From positions 2,852,001 through 2,916,000 of the forward strand of contig CBDCYF010000005.1 of NCBI GenBank assembly GCA_965224065.1: a DNA stretch of 64,000 nt, given 5' to 3'. Source of the DNA: JAOTZA01 sp965224065. Its GTDB lineage: Bacteria > Acidobacteriota > Thermoanaerobaculia > Multivoradales > JAHEKO01. Below are positions 25,829 through 34,852 of this stretch, in pieces (positions within the stretch are counted from its first letter, which is position 1; the number at the start of each line of letters is the position of its first letter). Under the pieces are notes generated by a model, which saw only the letters and a program-made list of their open reading frames with translations, ran no database searches and was not told the origin of the DNA. The translations under genes were made by a program, and so were the position numbers.

Positions 25829-25852
25829 GCGATCGATCCTACCTGCGGTGTG

Positions 25853-25990
25853 AGAGCCAGCTTCCGCCACGGGGCGCCGGTAGCGTTGGATCACCCACTT
25901 GGGACTCACACCGACATAGCGCTGAAAAAGACGTTGTAAGTTCGAAAGCGGCGTCGTCAGAGACTCGTGAACCGTCCTGGCCGGCTCGAG
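25853..25990 (-). pseudogene. Degraded AraC-family regulator C-terminal fragment
   Basis: Minus-strand translation gives TTPLSNLQRLFQRYVGVSP followed by KWVIQRYRRPVAEAG, the second helix-turn-helix of an AraC/XylS regulator. The rest of the domain and the whole N-terminal half are missing, and no start codon with a binding site is seen. It runs in frame into the KTSC gene. Read as a relic of a deleted gene. On the plus strand a further fragment (LDGEVRFEQGHAESYDIDFEY) ends near 26084 without an evident start. Confidence 0.6.
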
Positions 25991-26192
25991 TAGCGGGGAA
26001 CTGGAAGGGCTCGACGGTGAGGTGCGTTTTGAACAGGGACACGCCGAGAGCTATGACATCGACTTCGAGTACTCGTTGATGTGACCCGGTCCGGTTAGGC
26101 CCAGCGTAAAAGCCACCTGTTCGACGCTGTTGCCGGGGGAGTCGTCTCCGGGAGTTGCACAACCCTGCCGAGCGTCCTACGCTGGCGTCCGC

Positions 26193-27332
26193 ATGATCGC
26201 GAGGTCGAGCGAACCGTCTGTTCTGGTCGTAGGCGTCGGCGAGGTGGGGCGGTACCTCGTCGAGTTTCTGGCCCGCGAGAATCTGGGTTGTCGGGTCGTG
26301 GCCGCCGACGTCGATCGCGCGTCGGTCCAGGCCAAGGTCGACAACGCGCTCTTCGGGGCGGCACTCCACGGTCGCCACCCCAAGATCGAGTCGGTCGAGA
26401 TCGATCTCTTCGACATCGACCGAACCGCCGAGCTGCTGGCCGAGCTGAACCCCGACATCGTGGTCAACTGCGCGGTGCTCCAGACCTGGCACGTGATCCG
26501 GCGGCTGCCGGAAGACGTCTATGCCAAGTTGAGCTCGGCCGGACTCGGGGCCTGGTTGCCGGTGCAGTTGACGCTGGCGATGAAGCTGGCCCAGGCCATC
26601 GCAATGTCGGGGGCCCGCCCTCACTACATCAACACTTCGCTTTCCGACCTGACCAACCCGGTTTTGGGCGCCATGGGGATCCCTCCGACAATCGGGATCG
26701 GCAATATCGCCTTGATCGAGCCGGCGGTGCGGACGCTGGTAGCCAGGAAGACCGGCGCCCCGAGATCGCGGGTCGAGCTCAAGATGGTCGCGCACCATGT
26801 GCACTGGGTCGTCTGGCGCGAGGCCGGCTACCGGGAGGGCGCGCCGTTTTATCTGAAGATCTCGGTCGACGGCGAAAACGTCACATCGGACTTCGATCCG
26901 CCGGCGCTCATAAAGGAGGCGATTCTGCTCTATCCGGGCGGCACGTCGTTCTCAGCGGTCAGCGCCTCCTCGGCGATCCAGAACGTGAAAGCGTTACTTT
27001 CGGAAGAGCCGGTCCGTCTTCACTCGCCGGGACCGAACGGGCTGCCCGGGGGGTATCCGGTGATCCTCAGCCGCGGGGGCGCCGAGCTCGATCTGCCGCC
27101 CGAGGTCGCTAAGGAAGAAGCGATTCGCATGAACGAGGAGGCGCAGACCTATGACGGGGTCGAGCGGATCGATGGCGATGCGCGGGTGCATTTCATGCCG
27201 TACACCATCGAGATCATGAAGGACGTTTTGGGGTTTGACCGCGAGTCGTTTGTCCCGGACGAGGCGGAGAGTCTGGCCCGCGAGCAGATGGCGCGGTTCC
27301 AGGCGTTGGAACAAAGGCACCGGCACGGCTAG
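26193..27332 (+). CDS. Saccharopine dehydrogenase-like NAD(P)-binding protein
   Basis: 379 residues from ATG 26193. The N-terminus is a Rossmann fold: VLVVGVGEVGRYLVEFLARENLGCRVVAADVDRAS with G-x-G-x-x-G, then DIVVNCAVLQTWHVI as in saccharopine dehydrogenase/carboxynorspermidine synthase-type enzymes. The C-terminal half (RVELKMVAHHVHWVVWREAG, LYPGGTSFSAVSASSAIQNVKALL) is a substrate domain I cannot name. It could be a short-chain amino acid or polyamine enzyme. It has no operon partner; a strong hairpin follows. Confidence 0.7.
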   Translation: MIARSSEPSVLVVGVGEVGRYLVEFLARENLGCRVVAADVDRASVQAKVDNALFGAALHGRHPKIESVEIDLFDIDRTAELLAELNPDIVVNCAVLQTWHVIRRLPEDVYAKLSSAGLGAWLPVQLTLAMKLAQAIAMSGARPHYINTSLSDLTNPVLGAMGIPPTIGIGNIALIEPAVRTLVARKTGAPRSRVELKMVAHHVHWVVWREAGYREGAPFYLKISVDGENVTSDFDPPALIKEAILLYPGGTSFSAVSASSAIQNVKALLSEEPVRLHSPGPNGLPGGYPVILSRGGAELDLPPEVAKEEAIRMNEEAQTYDGVERIDGDARVHFMPYTIEIMKDVLGFDRESFVPDEAESLAREQMARFQALEQRHRHG

Positions 27333-27356
27333 TCCGCACTCGGGCCGGAGACCGGG

Positions 27357-27395
27357 CAAGAAAAAGGCCGGCTGCAGGTTGTTGCAGCCGGCCTT
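27357..27395 (-). terminator. Bidirectional-looking hairpin; terminator for the receptor gene
   Basis: AAGGCCGGCTGCA (27364-27376) pairs perfectly with 27383-27395 around a 6-base loop. On the minus strand the hairpin is followed by TTTTT (plus-strand AAAAA at 27361-27365), making a good terminator for the gene ending at 27414. Confidence 0.85.
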
Positions 27396-27413
27396 CGTTG
27401 CGAGATGATCCGT

Positions 27414-29858
27414 TTAGAACTTGAAGCTGGTCCTCAGATAGAAGGAGCCGCCCTCGTAGTTCGCCGCGCTCCGCCTGGGGTACGGGAGGCCCACGCTCAA
27501 GCGGTTCGCGTTCGGGGGGCCGATCTCGTCGACGAACTCGTCGAACACATTGACGGCTCCCAGGGCGAGACGAACCCTGTCATTTACGTCGTAGCCGAGC
27601 TCGACGTCGACATAGGAAGTCGCGCCGATCTTGGCCGACGGTGAGACCGCGGCACCGATGGTCCCGCGCTCGTCAAAGTGCTCACCGTAGAAGTTCACCC
27701 GCGCCAAGACGTTCCAACCGTCACCAAAGGTCGTATTGGTATTCAGGACAAATCGCTCGTTGGGGTAGTTGTTCTCGATGTCTTCGACCAGGCTGGCGCT
27801 CACCGGGAGCACACCGCCGACGGCCGTCTGACCGACGACGCTGAGCTCGTTGTAGCCAAAGACCAGAGAAAGATCCGTGGTGGATCCGGAGTTCCAGTCC
27901 TTACGCGTGGACAGCACCAGGTCGAGGCCCTGTGACTCGATGTCGAGCGCGTTGGTGTAAAAGGAGATCGACTGTTCCACCGCGCCGGGGATCGTCGTCG
28001 GCACGGTGATGTCTCCCGTCCGGTAGATACGATCGTCCACCTCGATCGAATAGGCATCGATGGTGAGCGAGGTCGTGCCGCCGAAATCTTTGGCAAAGCC
28101 CGCGCTGATGTTCAACGACGTCTCCTCCGTCAGCGCCGTGCCACCGACCGCCGCCACCAGCGGGCTGGTCGACGGCACCAGACCTTCTTCGACTTGCATT
28201 CCGGTGGTGCCGTCGAAGGTCGTGATCGTCTGACGGTAGTTGGCCTGGCCGGGCGTCGGCGCGTGGAAACCGGTCGAAATGGCGCCGCGCAGCGAAAACG
28301 TCGGGTTGACCGCGTACCGGGCCGCGAGCTTGCCGTTGACGGTGTCGCCGAAGTCGGAGAAGTCCTCGTAGCGCAGCGCATACTGCACCAGCAACTCGTC
28401 ACTGACACTGTGCTCGAAATCGGCGTAGACCGCGATGTTGTCGCGGGCAAACGATCCGGCGTCATCCGGGGAGATGCCGCGGAAACCGCTGGAGCCGGGC
28501 CCGAGGTACGAGTTCGGCTCGCCCGCCACCAGGATAAAGGTCTCCTCGCGCCACTCCACGCCAAACCCGACACTCAGGTTGTCGTTGAGCGCTCGAAAGA
28601 AGTCGGCGTTTAAATTGAGTTCTTCTTGCTCCAACGCGCCGACGTCAAAGTCCATCTGAGCCGGCTGGTCGCCGGACAAGCCCACCGCGGGGTTGATCGT
28701 GTTGTTGAGAAAATAATCCAGCTCGTTGCTGCCAAAGCCGACGCTGAAGTCATAGGTCGTGCCGTTGCCAAAGAGACCGGACACCCCCGCCACCAGACTG
28801 GTGTCGGTCTGATCGCCATCGAGAAAGGGCGTGAAACCGGCCGGCAGGCCGGTAAAACCGATCTCTCGCAGGGGCACCAAGCTCGAGTGGTTGGGGTTGC
28901 GGTAGAAAAACCGGTACCGCCCCATCGCGTCGCCGTAATTGCCGTGGAAGTAGGCCTGGGCGTTGTCGCCCACGAGCCAGCCGGCGTTGACAAAGAACCT
29001 CAGTGCTTCGGTCTGTGGGCGGCCCCAGGACTGAACCAGCGGTGCGTCCCCAAAGGGCGCGTCCGAGCCGACTCCCTGGACCCCCGCGTCGATCAAGGCT
29101 TGCGCGTCCGGGCGCTGGATGCCTCGCGAGAGCCCGTCATTGTCGACGAACTCCGCGCTGATGTTCAGGAACCCGTTGTTGGGCAGCTCGAGACCGGCGT
29201 TGACGCCAGCCTTGAGGCTTTGCTCGCCCTCGTAGTACTCGCCAAATTGGAGCTGGACCTCGCCGCCGTCACTCGAGTCCTTCATCACGAAGTTGAATAC
29301 GCCGGCGATCGCGTCCGAGCCGTACTGGGCCGCAGCGCCGTCACGCAGGACCTCGACCTGCTTAACCGCGATGCCCGGGACCATGCCGACGTCCACGCCA
29401 TGGGCGCCGTTACCGGCTGCGGGGGCGAAAATGTGCACCAGGGCCGAACGGTGCCGGCGTTTGCCGTTCACCATGACCAGAACTTGATCCGGGGCGAGGC
29501 CGCGCAGAGAGGTGGGGCGGACAAACGCGCTGCCGTCGCCGGTGGCGGGTGTCGCGGTGTAGGACGGCACCAGAGTTTTCAGATTGTCCGTGAGATCCGC
29601 TTCGTTGGCGATGGCGGTGAACTCACCGGCGGTGATGACGTCAACCGGAACCGGCGTATCCATGACCGAGCGCGGTTGATCGCTGCGGGTGCCGATCACA
29701 AAGATCTCTTCGGAGACCTCCTCGGCTGCTTCTTCGTCGGCAGCCTGCTCGGCGTCTTGCGTTGCTTCCCCCTCTTCCTGTGCGATCGATACCGGGGCGA
29801 ACAGCATCGCGCCGGCGACTGCAAACACCCACACTAGCTTCAACATGCCTCTTTTCAT
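27414..29858 (-). CDS. TonB-dependent receptor
   Basis: 814 residues ending in aromatic LRTSFKF. A signal peptide (to about 27), an acidic segment, a TonB-box-like EEIFVIGTRS, plug domain (VITAGEFTAIANEADLTDNLKTLVPSY, SLRGLAPDQVLVMVNGKRRHRSA, VEVLRDGAAAQYGSDAIAGVFNF) and a barrel. No STN domain, so it transports without the FecR route. The plug sequence with GKRRHRSALVHI is common in receptors of Acidobacteriota and Xanthomonadales whose ligand is often a carbohydrate or peptide; this cannot be settled here. Start ATG 29858 has GGAG six bases upstream. Confidence 0.93.
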   Translation of the reverse strand: MKRGMLKLVWVFAVAGAMLFAPVSIAQEEGEATQDAEQAADEEAAEEVSEEIFVIGTRSDQPRSVMDTPVPVDVITAGEFTAIANEADLTDNLKTLVPSYTATPATGDGSAFVRPTSLRGLAPDQVLVMVNGKRRHRSALVHIFAPAAGNGAHGVDVGMVPGIAVKQVEVLRDGAAAQYGSDAIAGVFNFVMKDSSDGGEVQLQFGEYYEGEQSLKAGVNAGLELPNNGFLNISAEFVDNDGLSRGIQRPDAQALIDAGVQGVGSDAPFGDAPLVQSWGRPQTEALRFFVNAGWLVGDNAQAYFHGNYGDAMGRYRFFYRNPNHSSLVPLREIGFTGLPAGFTPFLDGDQTDTSLVAGVSGLFGNGTTYDFSVGFGSNELDYFLNNTINPAVGLSGDQPAQMDFDVGALEQEELNLNADFFRALNDNLSVGFGVEWREETFILVAGEPNSYLGPGSSGFRGISPDDAGSFARDNIAVYADFEHSVSDELLVQYALRYEDFSDFGDTVNGKLAARYAVNPTFSLRGAISTGFHAPTPGQANYRQTITTFDGTTGMQVEEGLVPSTSPLVAAVGGTALTEETSLNISAGFAKDFGGTTSLTIDAYSIEVDDRIYRTGDITVPTTIPGAVEQSISFYTNALDIESQGLDLVLSTRKDWNSGSTTDLSLVFGYNELSVVGQTAVGGVLPVSASLVEDIENNYPNERFVLNTNTTFGDGWNVLARVNFYGEHFDERGTIGAAVSPSAKIGATSYVDVELGYDVNDRVRLALGAVNVFDEFVDEIGPPNANRLSVGLPYPRRSAANYEGGSFYLRTSFKF

Positions 29859-30224
29859 CTTTGTCTCCTCATCCAGTTGGCCTCGATTACGTGATTACGT
29901 GAATGGAAATGGCATTACGCGCACGCCAACCGGCGGGCGACGTCGTTTCGACCGGAAAGACCCATCGAGGAGCGAGAGTGCTGCTCTGCCACTTAAGAAA
30001 TAGCGTAACACAGGTGCTCCAGATATGCCGGGAAAGGCCGCGCTCAGCACATCAGATTCTTGCTGTAGAGGGTTACGTGTCGCTGGGGTGGACAGTTTCG
30101 AAGGCTGTGTTTCTCCACCCGTCCGTTGGGGTGGCTCCATCGGGGTGGTCCGGGAACTTGAAGGTGCCCCTAGACTTTTGGCGCGGCTTGATTCACGGGT
30201 CGCTCGAGCCAAAAGGTAAAGAGC
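29859..30224 (+). promoter_or_regulatory. Intergenic region upstream of the nitrate operon
   Basis: No gene is visible. It holds promoters for the divergent receptor and respiratory operon. Direct repeats GATTACGT GATTACGT (29885-29900), with a related ATTACG near 29914, sit close to the receptor start. A three-part pairing set (GGGTGGA 30086-30092, TCCACCC 30114-30120, GGGTGG 30129-30134) lies in the likely leader of the operon. No clear FNR-type TTGAT-N4-ATCAA site was seen. Confidence 0.5.
30086..30134 (+). promoter_or_regulatory. Candidate alternative-pairing leader RNA
   Basis: Segment B (TCCACCC, 30114-30120) can pair with A (GGGTGGA, 30086-30092) or with C (GGGTGG, 30129-30134), but not both. 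Such mutually exclusive stems are typical of attenuators or riboswitch expression platforms. About 90 bases remain to the start of the porin gene. The evidence is pairing alone. Confidence 0.3.
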
Positions 30225-31472
30225 ATGAATTCCAGAAAATGGAGGGTCTGCTTGGCGTGTGCCGGCGTTGCGATGCTGAGTGCCGCGTTACGGGCTCAAG
30301 GCGAGGGCGGGGAACAGTCCGGCTCGGGCCCTGAGACCCTGGTGGAAGCCCTGAAGGCGGGTAAGGCCGCGGTTTCTTTACGCTACCGTTTCGAGTACGT
30401 TTCCGACGATTTTGTCGCGGGCCCGGAAGCGCAGGCGTCGACGTTGCGCACGACTCTTGGTTACCGGAGCGGGGTGTACAGAAACTTCTCGCTTTTTGCC
30501 GAAGCCGAGAACGTCTCCGTGATCGGAGACGATCGGTACAACAATCGCGGCGCGGGATCGCTTTCCAACGGAGTGACCGACCGGCCGGTGGTCGCCGACC
30601 CGGCGTTGACCGAGCTCAACCAGGCTTACCTGAGATGGGACGACGGCGAGACACAGGTAACCGTCGGGCGGCAGGAAATTCCATTAGGTGATCAGCGTTT
30701 TGTGGGCCCGGTCGGTTGGCGGCAAAACCACCAGTCGTTCGATGCCCTCCGCTTCGTCCATCGCGGCGTCGAAAGCTGGACGTTCTCCTATGCCTTTCTA
30801 GACGCGGTTCATCGTATCTTTGGCGACAGCCAGGGCATTACCGCGCACCTTCTGAACGCGAAGTACGCCTTGCCGGCGGGACCGGCCCTGACGCTCTATG
30901 GCTATCTGCTCGACTACGACGACCCCGGGCCCTCCGTTCTCTCTTCAAACACCTTTGGCGCGGAGTTTTCGGGCAAACGAAAGTTCGGTGACAGCCGCAC
31001 ACTGCTCTACGAGGTCGAGTGGGCCCAGCAGTCGGACGCCGGCGACAACCCCAACGACTTGGACGTCGGCTACCAGCACGCCGTCCTCGGTCTGGGGTTG
31101 GGGAAGGTTACGGTCCGCGCCGGCCTCGAGCGGCTCGAAGGCGGTCCGCAGGGCGCCTTCCGCACTCCGCTCGCGACGCTCCACAAGTTCAATGGCTGGG
31201 CGGACAAGTTTCTGGCGACGCCTCGCGCCGGGCTGGAGGACCTCTATCTGGAGCTCGGCGGCAAGACAGCAAAAGGCGTCGCCTGGGCGGCGATCTACCA
31301 TGACTTTGGTGCCACCGAAAACGGCGCTTCTTACGGCGAGGAGCTGGATCTTCTGTTGAGCTACAAGACCTCCTGGAACCAGACCTTTGGCCTCAAGGGC
31401 GCGCTATATGATGCGCGTGATTTTGCGGCGGATACCGACAAGTGGATGGCGTGGACGGCCTACGGATTCTGA
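30225..31472 (+). CDS. Alginate-export-family outer-membrane porin
   Basis: 415 residues with a signal peptide ending near ALRAQ and a C-terminal Phe (WTAYGF), typical of outer-membrane barrels. The text resembles alginate export/OprB-like porins: LRYRFEYVSDDF, RTTLGYRSGVYRNFSLFAEAENV, ELNQAYLRWDDGETQVTVGRQEIPLGDQRFVG. It opens the respiratory operon and presumably admits nitrate or a related anion to the periplasm; that is inference from context. Confidence 0.78.
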   Translation: MNSRKWRVCLACAGVAMLSAALRAQGEGGEQSGSGPETLVEALKAGKAAVSLRYRFEYVSDDFVAGPEAQASTLRTTLGYRSGVYRNFSLFAEAENVSVIGDDRYNNRGAGSLSNGVTDRPVVADPALTELNQAYLRWDDGETQVTVGRQEIPLGDQRFVGPVGWRQNHQSFDALRFVHRGVESWTFSYAFLDAVHRIFGDSQGITAHLLNAKYALPAGPALTLYGYLLDYDDPGPSVLSSNTFGAEFSGKRKFGDSRTLLYEVEWAQQSDAGDNPNDLDVGYQHAVLGLGLGKVTVRAGLERLEGGPQGAFRTPLATLHKFNGWADKFLATPRAGLEDLYLELGGKTAKGVAWAAIYHDFGATENGASYGEELDLLLSYKTSWNQTFGLKGALYDARDFAADTDKWMAWTAYGF

Positions 31473-31505
31473 TGTGCGCCCGAGAGCGATGGGCAGGACG
31501 AAACA

Positions 31506-32114
31506 ATGACGGATCACAGAGATAGTGATAAGACCGGCCAAACCGAAGGGGAATCCCCACGGCGGAGGTTTCTTTCCACCTCGTCCAAGGCGTTGATGGT
31601 GGCGGGTCTGGCGGGAGGCTACGGCGCCCTGGGTGCGGTGGCGGGCCGGTTTCTCTATCCGGCGGCTCCACCGGAGCGCGATTGGCTCTTTGTCAGCGAA
31701 GAGGCCCGTCTTGCGGTGGGGGACTCGATTCTCTTTCGCGCTCCGTCGGGAGAGCGCATTAGCGTCACCCGTCAGGCACGCGGCGGGGACGCCGGAGACT
31801 TCATCGCGCTCTCGAGCGTCTGTCCGCACTTGGGATGCCAGGTCCATTGGGAGGCACAGAACGACCGCTTTTTCTGTCCCTGCCACAATGGGACATTCGA
31901 TTCTCAGGGTGTCGGCACCGGGGGTCCGCCGGGAGACGCGGGACAGAGCTTGCCACGCTATGACTTGAAGATCGAAGACGGGATGCTCTTTATCCACCTC
32001 GCCGGCTCCGAGCTGGCCGATGGTGGCGCCATCCTGGACGAGGCCGGCGAGATCTCGGGCCCCGGCCACGATCCATGCCTCCACTCGGCGGCAAAACCCA
32101 CGAGGAGAGCATGA
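31506..32114 (+). CDS. Rieske iron-sulfur protein (Tat substrate)
   Basis: 202 residues. A Tat signal (SPRRRFLSTSSKALMVAGLAG) acts as a membrane anchor. The cluster ligands are in CPHLGC and CPCHNG, separated by the usual distance, so a [2Fe-2S] cluster is expected. Together with the next gene it makes a quinol:electron acceptor complex like bc1 or b6f. The stop overlaps the next ATG (ATGA), indicating coupling. Confidence 0.93.
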   Translation: MTDHRDSDKTGQTEGESPRRRFLSTSSKALMVAGLAGGYGALGAVAGRFLYPAAPPERDWLFVSEEARLAVGDSILFRAPSGERISVTRQARGGDAGDFIALSSVCPHLGCQVHWEAQNDRFFCPCHNGTFDSQGVGTGGPPGDAGQSLPRYDLKIEDGMLFIHLAGSELADGGAILDEAGEISGPGHDPCLHSAAKPTRRA

Positions 32115-33157
32115 GCGTCGGCAGTTGGATCGGCGAGCGACTGCCGGTCTCGGAGTCACAGCTCCGCGAGCTGACCAATGAGCCGGTTCCCTACCATTTG
32201 AAACGCTGGTGGTTCGCGCTGGGTGGAACCCCCGCCTATCTTTTCGTCGTCCAGATTTTTACCGGCATCCTACTGGCCTTCTACTACGAGGCCGCGCCCG
32301 CCACCGCCTACGAGTCGGTCCGCTACATCACCGAGGAGGCCGCCTTTGGCTGGTTTGTCCGCAGCGTCCACAAGTGGGCGGCCACCTTGATGATCGCGGC
32401 GGTGATACTGCACCAGATGAGGGTCTACTTCACCGGCGCCTACCGCAAGCCGCGAGAAGTCAACTGGATGGTGGGGATGTTCCTGCTGATCTGCACGCTG
32501 ATGACCGGCTTCACCGGCTACAGCCTAGTGTACGAGCAGTTGAGCTTTTGGGGCGCGACGGTGGGAGCCAACATCACCGACTCGGTGCCGCTCATCGGTG
32601 GGTTTCTCAAAAGCATGTTGCTCGCCGGCGAGGAGTACAACCAGCGCACGCTGTCTCGGTTCTTCATCCTCCATGCTGCCGTCCTGCCGGTCACCATGGT
32701 GGCGCTCATCGCCCTCCACATCACCATCATCCGGCTCCAGGGCGTGACCGAGTTCAAGTTCGAGGATGAAAAGAACGGCGAGCGCCACACCTTCAACTTC
32801 TTCCCCGACCACTTCTACACCGAGCTCATCATCGGCCTGGTGGTGATGGTCGTGCTGAGCGCGCTGGCGACGATCTTTCCGGCCACCATGGGCCCGCCCG
32901 CCGACCCGCTCACCACGCCCGAGGTGATCAAGCCCGAGTGGTTTTTCTATGTGGCCTTTCGATGGCTCAAGCTCTTCACCGGCACTGCCGCCATCCTGAG
33001 CATGGGTTTTATCGTTTTCTTGATGTTTGGGTGGCCCTTTGTCGACTCCTGGATCCGGCGGCGCACGCGTTTCCAGGAGGCCAGTGTCTGGATCGGGATC
33101 GTCGGGGTGCTGGCCATCATCGGCATGACCGTCTGGGAGGCCATCGTCAAACACTGA
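32111..33157 (+). CDS. Cytochrome b of a Rieske/cytochrome b complex
   Basis: 348 residues from ATG 32111, selected for GAGGAGA and overlap with the Rieske stop. Several membrane helices; haem ligands in the helices around SVHKWAATLMIAAVILHQ and FFILHAAVLPVTMVALIALH. The quinol-oxidation motif appears as PEWFF, instead of PEWY. Length and order (b6-like part then subunit-IV-like part) suggest a fused cytochrome b. In this operon it should pass electrons from quinol to the periplasmic c-type cytochromes encoded next. Confidence 0.93.
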   Translation: MSVGSWIGERLPVSESQLRELTNEPVPYHLKRWWFALGGTPAYLFVVQIFTGILLAFYYEAAPATAYESVRYITEEAAFGWFVRSVHKWAATLMIAAVILHQMRVYFTGAYRKPREVNWMVGMFLLICTLMTGFTGYSLVYEQLSFWGATVGANITDSVPLIGGFLKSMLLAGEEYNQRTLSRFFILHAAVLPVTMVALIALHITIIRLQGVTEFKFEDEKNGERHTFNFFPDHFYTELIIGLVVMVVLSALATIFPATMGPPADPLTTPEVIKPEWFFYVAFRWLKLFTGTAAILSMGFIVFLMFGWPFVDSWIRRRTRFQEASVWIGIVGVLAIIGMTVWEAIVKH

Positions 33158-33191
33158 CCCGGAATTCGCTTTTTGGAGTGAGGTTTAAACC

Positions 33192-34823
33192 ATGACACTC
33201 GAGACAAAACGTTATGTGATTGGAGCCCTGGGGTTTCTGTTTTTGCTGTCGTTGGTCTTTGTCCAGTGGATGGAGACCGCGCGCAAGGCGGAGGAAGCCG
33301 GTTTGCGCAAGGCTCACGTCTCGGTGCCGGCCAGCTCCAAGGCCTGCGTCGAGTGCCACGCGCAGGCCAACCCGGGGATCGTGTCCCACTGGGAGGGGAG
33401 CCCGCACGCCGAAAAGGGCGTCGGCTGTGTCGAGTGCCACGCGGCGGGCTCGGAAGAGCCCGACAGCTATCTTCACTACGGAGAACAGATCGCCACCGTG
33501 GTGACCCCGCGCGACTGCTCGCGCTGTCACCAGACCGAGGGCGAGCAGTTCGCGCAGAGCCACCACGCCAAGGGTGGGAACATCCTGGCCTCGCTCGACA
33601 ACTTTCTGGCCGAGACCGTCGAAGGCGCGCGGCTGGAGTTCGACCCGCACTCGCCCACGCCGGGCAAGGCGGTCGACGCCGTCAACGGGTTCGCCAGCGC
33701 CTTCTCGGGCTGCCAGCAGTGCCACGGCTCGAAGGTGGCCTTCCAGTCGACCGACGGCGGCATGATCACGGTCGACGACCTCCAGCCCGACGAGGACGGG
33801 TTGCCGACCAACCTCGACGCGGTCGGCAAGATCGTGCGGGACGACACCGGGCGTCCGCTCTTTCACGCCGGCACCTGGCCCAACACGGGGATCGGCCGTT
33901 TGAACCTCGACGGCTCGCGCGGCTCGTGCTCGGCTTGTCACAGCCGGCACGATTTTTCGCCACGCCGGGCGCGTCAGCCCGAGAACTGCGGCAAGTGCCA
34001 TCTCGGTCCCGACCATCCGCAAAAGGAGATCTACGAAGAGTCGAAGCACGGCGTGGCCTACCGTGATCTCAAGGACGACATGAACCTGGACGCCGAGGAG
34101 TGGGTACTGGGAGAGGACTACGCCGCCGCCCCAACGTGCGCCACCTGCCACATGTCGGGGCACCTCAGAAACGGCGGCGAGGTGACCCACGATCCGGGCG
34201 AGCGGATCTCCTGGACCAACCGGCCACCGGTGAGTCTGGTGATGGACACCGATATCAACCACGCGATCGTCAAGGAGACCGACCCCGAGACCCGGCGTTC
34301 CCTGATCCACGACACCGCGACCCAGAAGCGCGATCGCATGAAGGAGGTCTGCTCGCACTGCCACACCCCGGACTACATCAACGCGTTCTACCGGCAGTAC
34401 GACGACTTGGTCATCCTCTACAACGAGAAATTCGCCAAACCGGGGCTGGCGATCATGAAGGCGTTGGCGGATGAGGGACTGCGCACCAAGACCCAGTTCG
34501 ACGAAGAGATCGAGTGGACCTGGTTTTATCTCTGGCACCACGAGGGGCGCCGGGCCCGCCACGGGGCCTCGATGATGGCCCCCGACTACACCCACTGGCA
34601 CGGGATGTACGAAGTCGCCGAACGTTTCTACATGGAGCTCATCCCGCAGGCCCGCGAGATGGCGGAGCACGCCGCTTCCCGAAGAGCCGGGAGCGCCGTC
34701 AACCGCGTGATCGACGGCATTTTGGCGCGGCCCGAGCACACCTGGTTCTCCGAGGGCGCCGAGGGGCAGGCGGCGGCGATCCGGGAAGAGATGGAACGAC
34801 GCTACGGAGAGGCGGAGAGTTAG
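33192..34823 (+). CDS. Octaheme c-type cytochrome, hydroxylamine oxidoreductase-like
   Basis: 543 residues with an N-terminal membrane helix (10-26) and eight CxxCH motifs at about 52, 79, 109, 174, 246, 266, 316 and 387. The C-terminal part (YNEKFAKPGLAIMKAL, PDYTHWHGMYEVAERFYMEL, IPQAREM) is that of the HAO/octaheme family. HAO-like enzymes oxidise hydroxylamine or hydrazine, or in some nitrate-ammonifying bacteria run in the reductive direction. Whether the crosslinking Tyr of true HAO is present needs alignment. Its setting with nitrate reductase suggests a reductive role; this is inference. Confidence 0.9.
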   Translation: MTLETKRYVIGALGFLFLLSLVFVQWMETARKAEEAGLRKAHVSVPASSKACVECHAQANPGIVSHWEGSPHAEKGVGCVECHAAGSEEPDSYLHYGEQIATVVTPRDCSRCHQTEGEQFAQSHHAKGGNILASLDNFLAETVEGARLEFDPHSPTPGKAVDAVNGFASAFSGCQQCHGSKVAFQSTDGGMITVDDLQPDEDGLPTNLDAVGKIVRDDTGRPLFHAGTWPNTGIGRLNLDGSRGSCSACHSRHDFSPRRARQPENCGKCHLGPDHPQKEIYEESKHGVAYRDLKDDMNLDAEEWVLGEDYAAAPTCATCHMSGHLRNGGEVTHDPGERISWTNRPPVSLVMDTDINHAIVKETDPETRRSLIHDTATQKRDRMKEVCSHCHTPDYINAFYRQYDDLVILYNEKFAKPGLAIMKALADEGLRTKTQFDEEIEWTWFYLWHHEGRRARHGASMMAPDYTHWHGMYEVAERFYMELIPQAREMAEHAASRRAGSAVNRVIDGILARPEHTWFSEGAEGQAAAIREEMERRYGEAES

Positions 34824-34852
34824 CAGCTTGGGCTGCCGGAGGACGGTACGCG

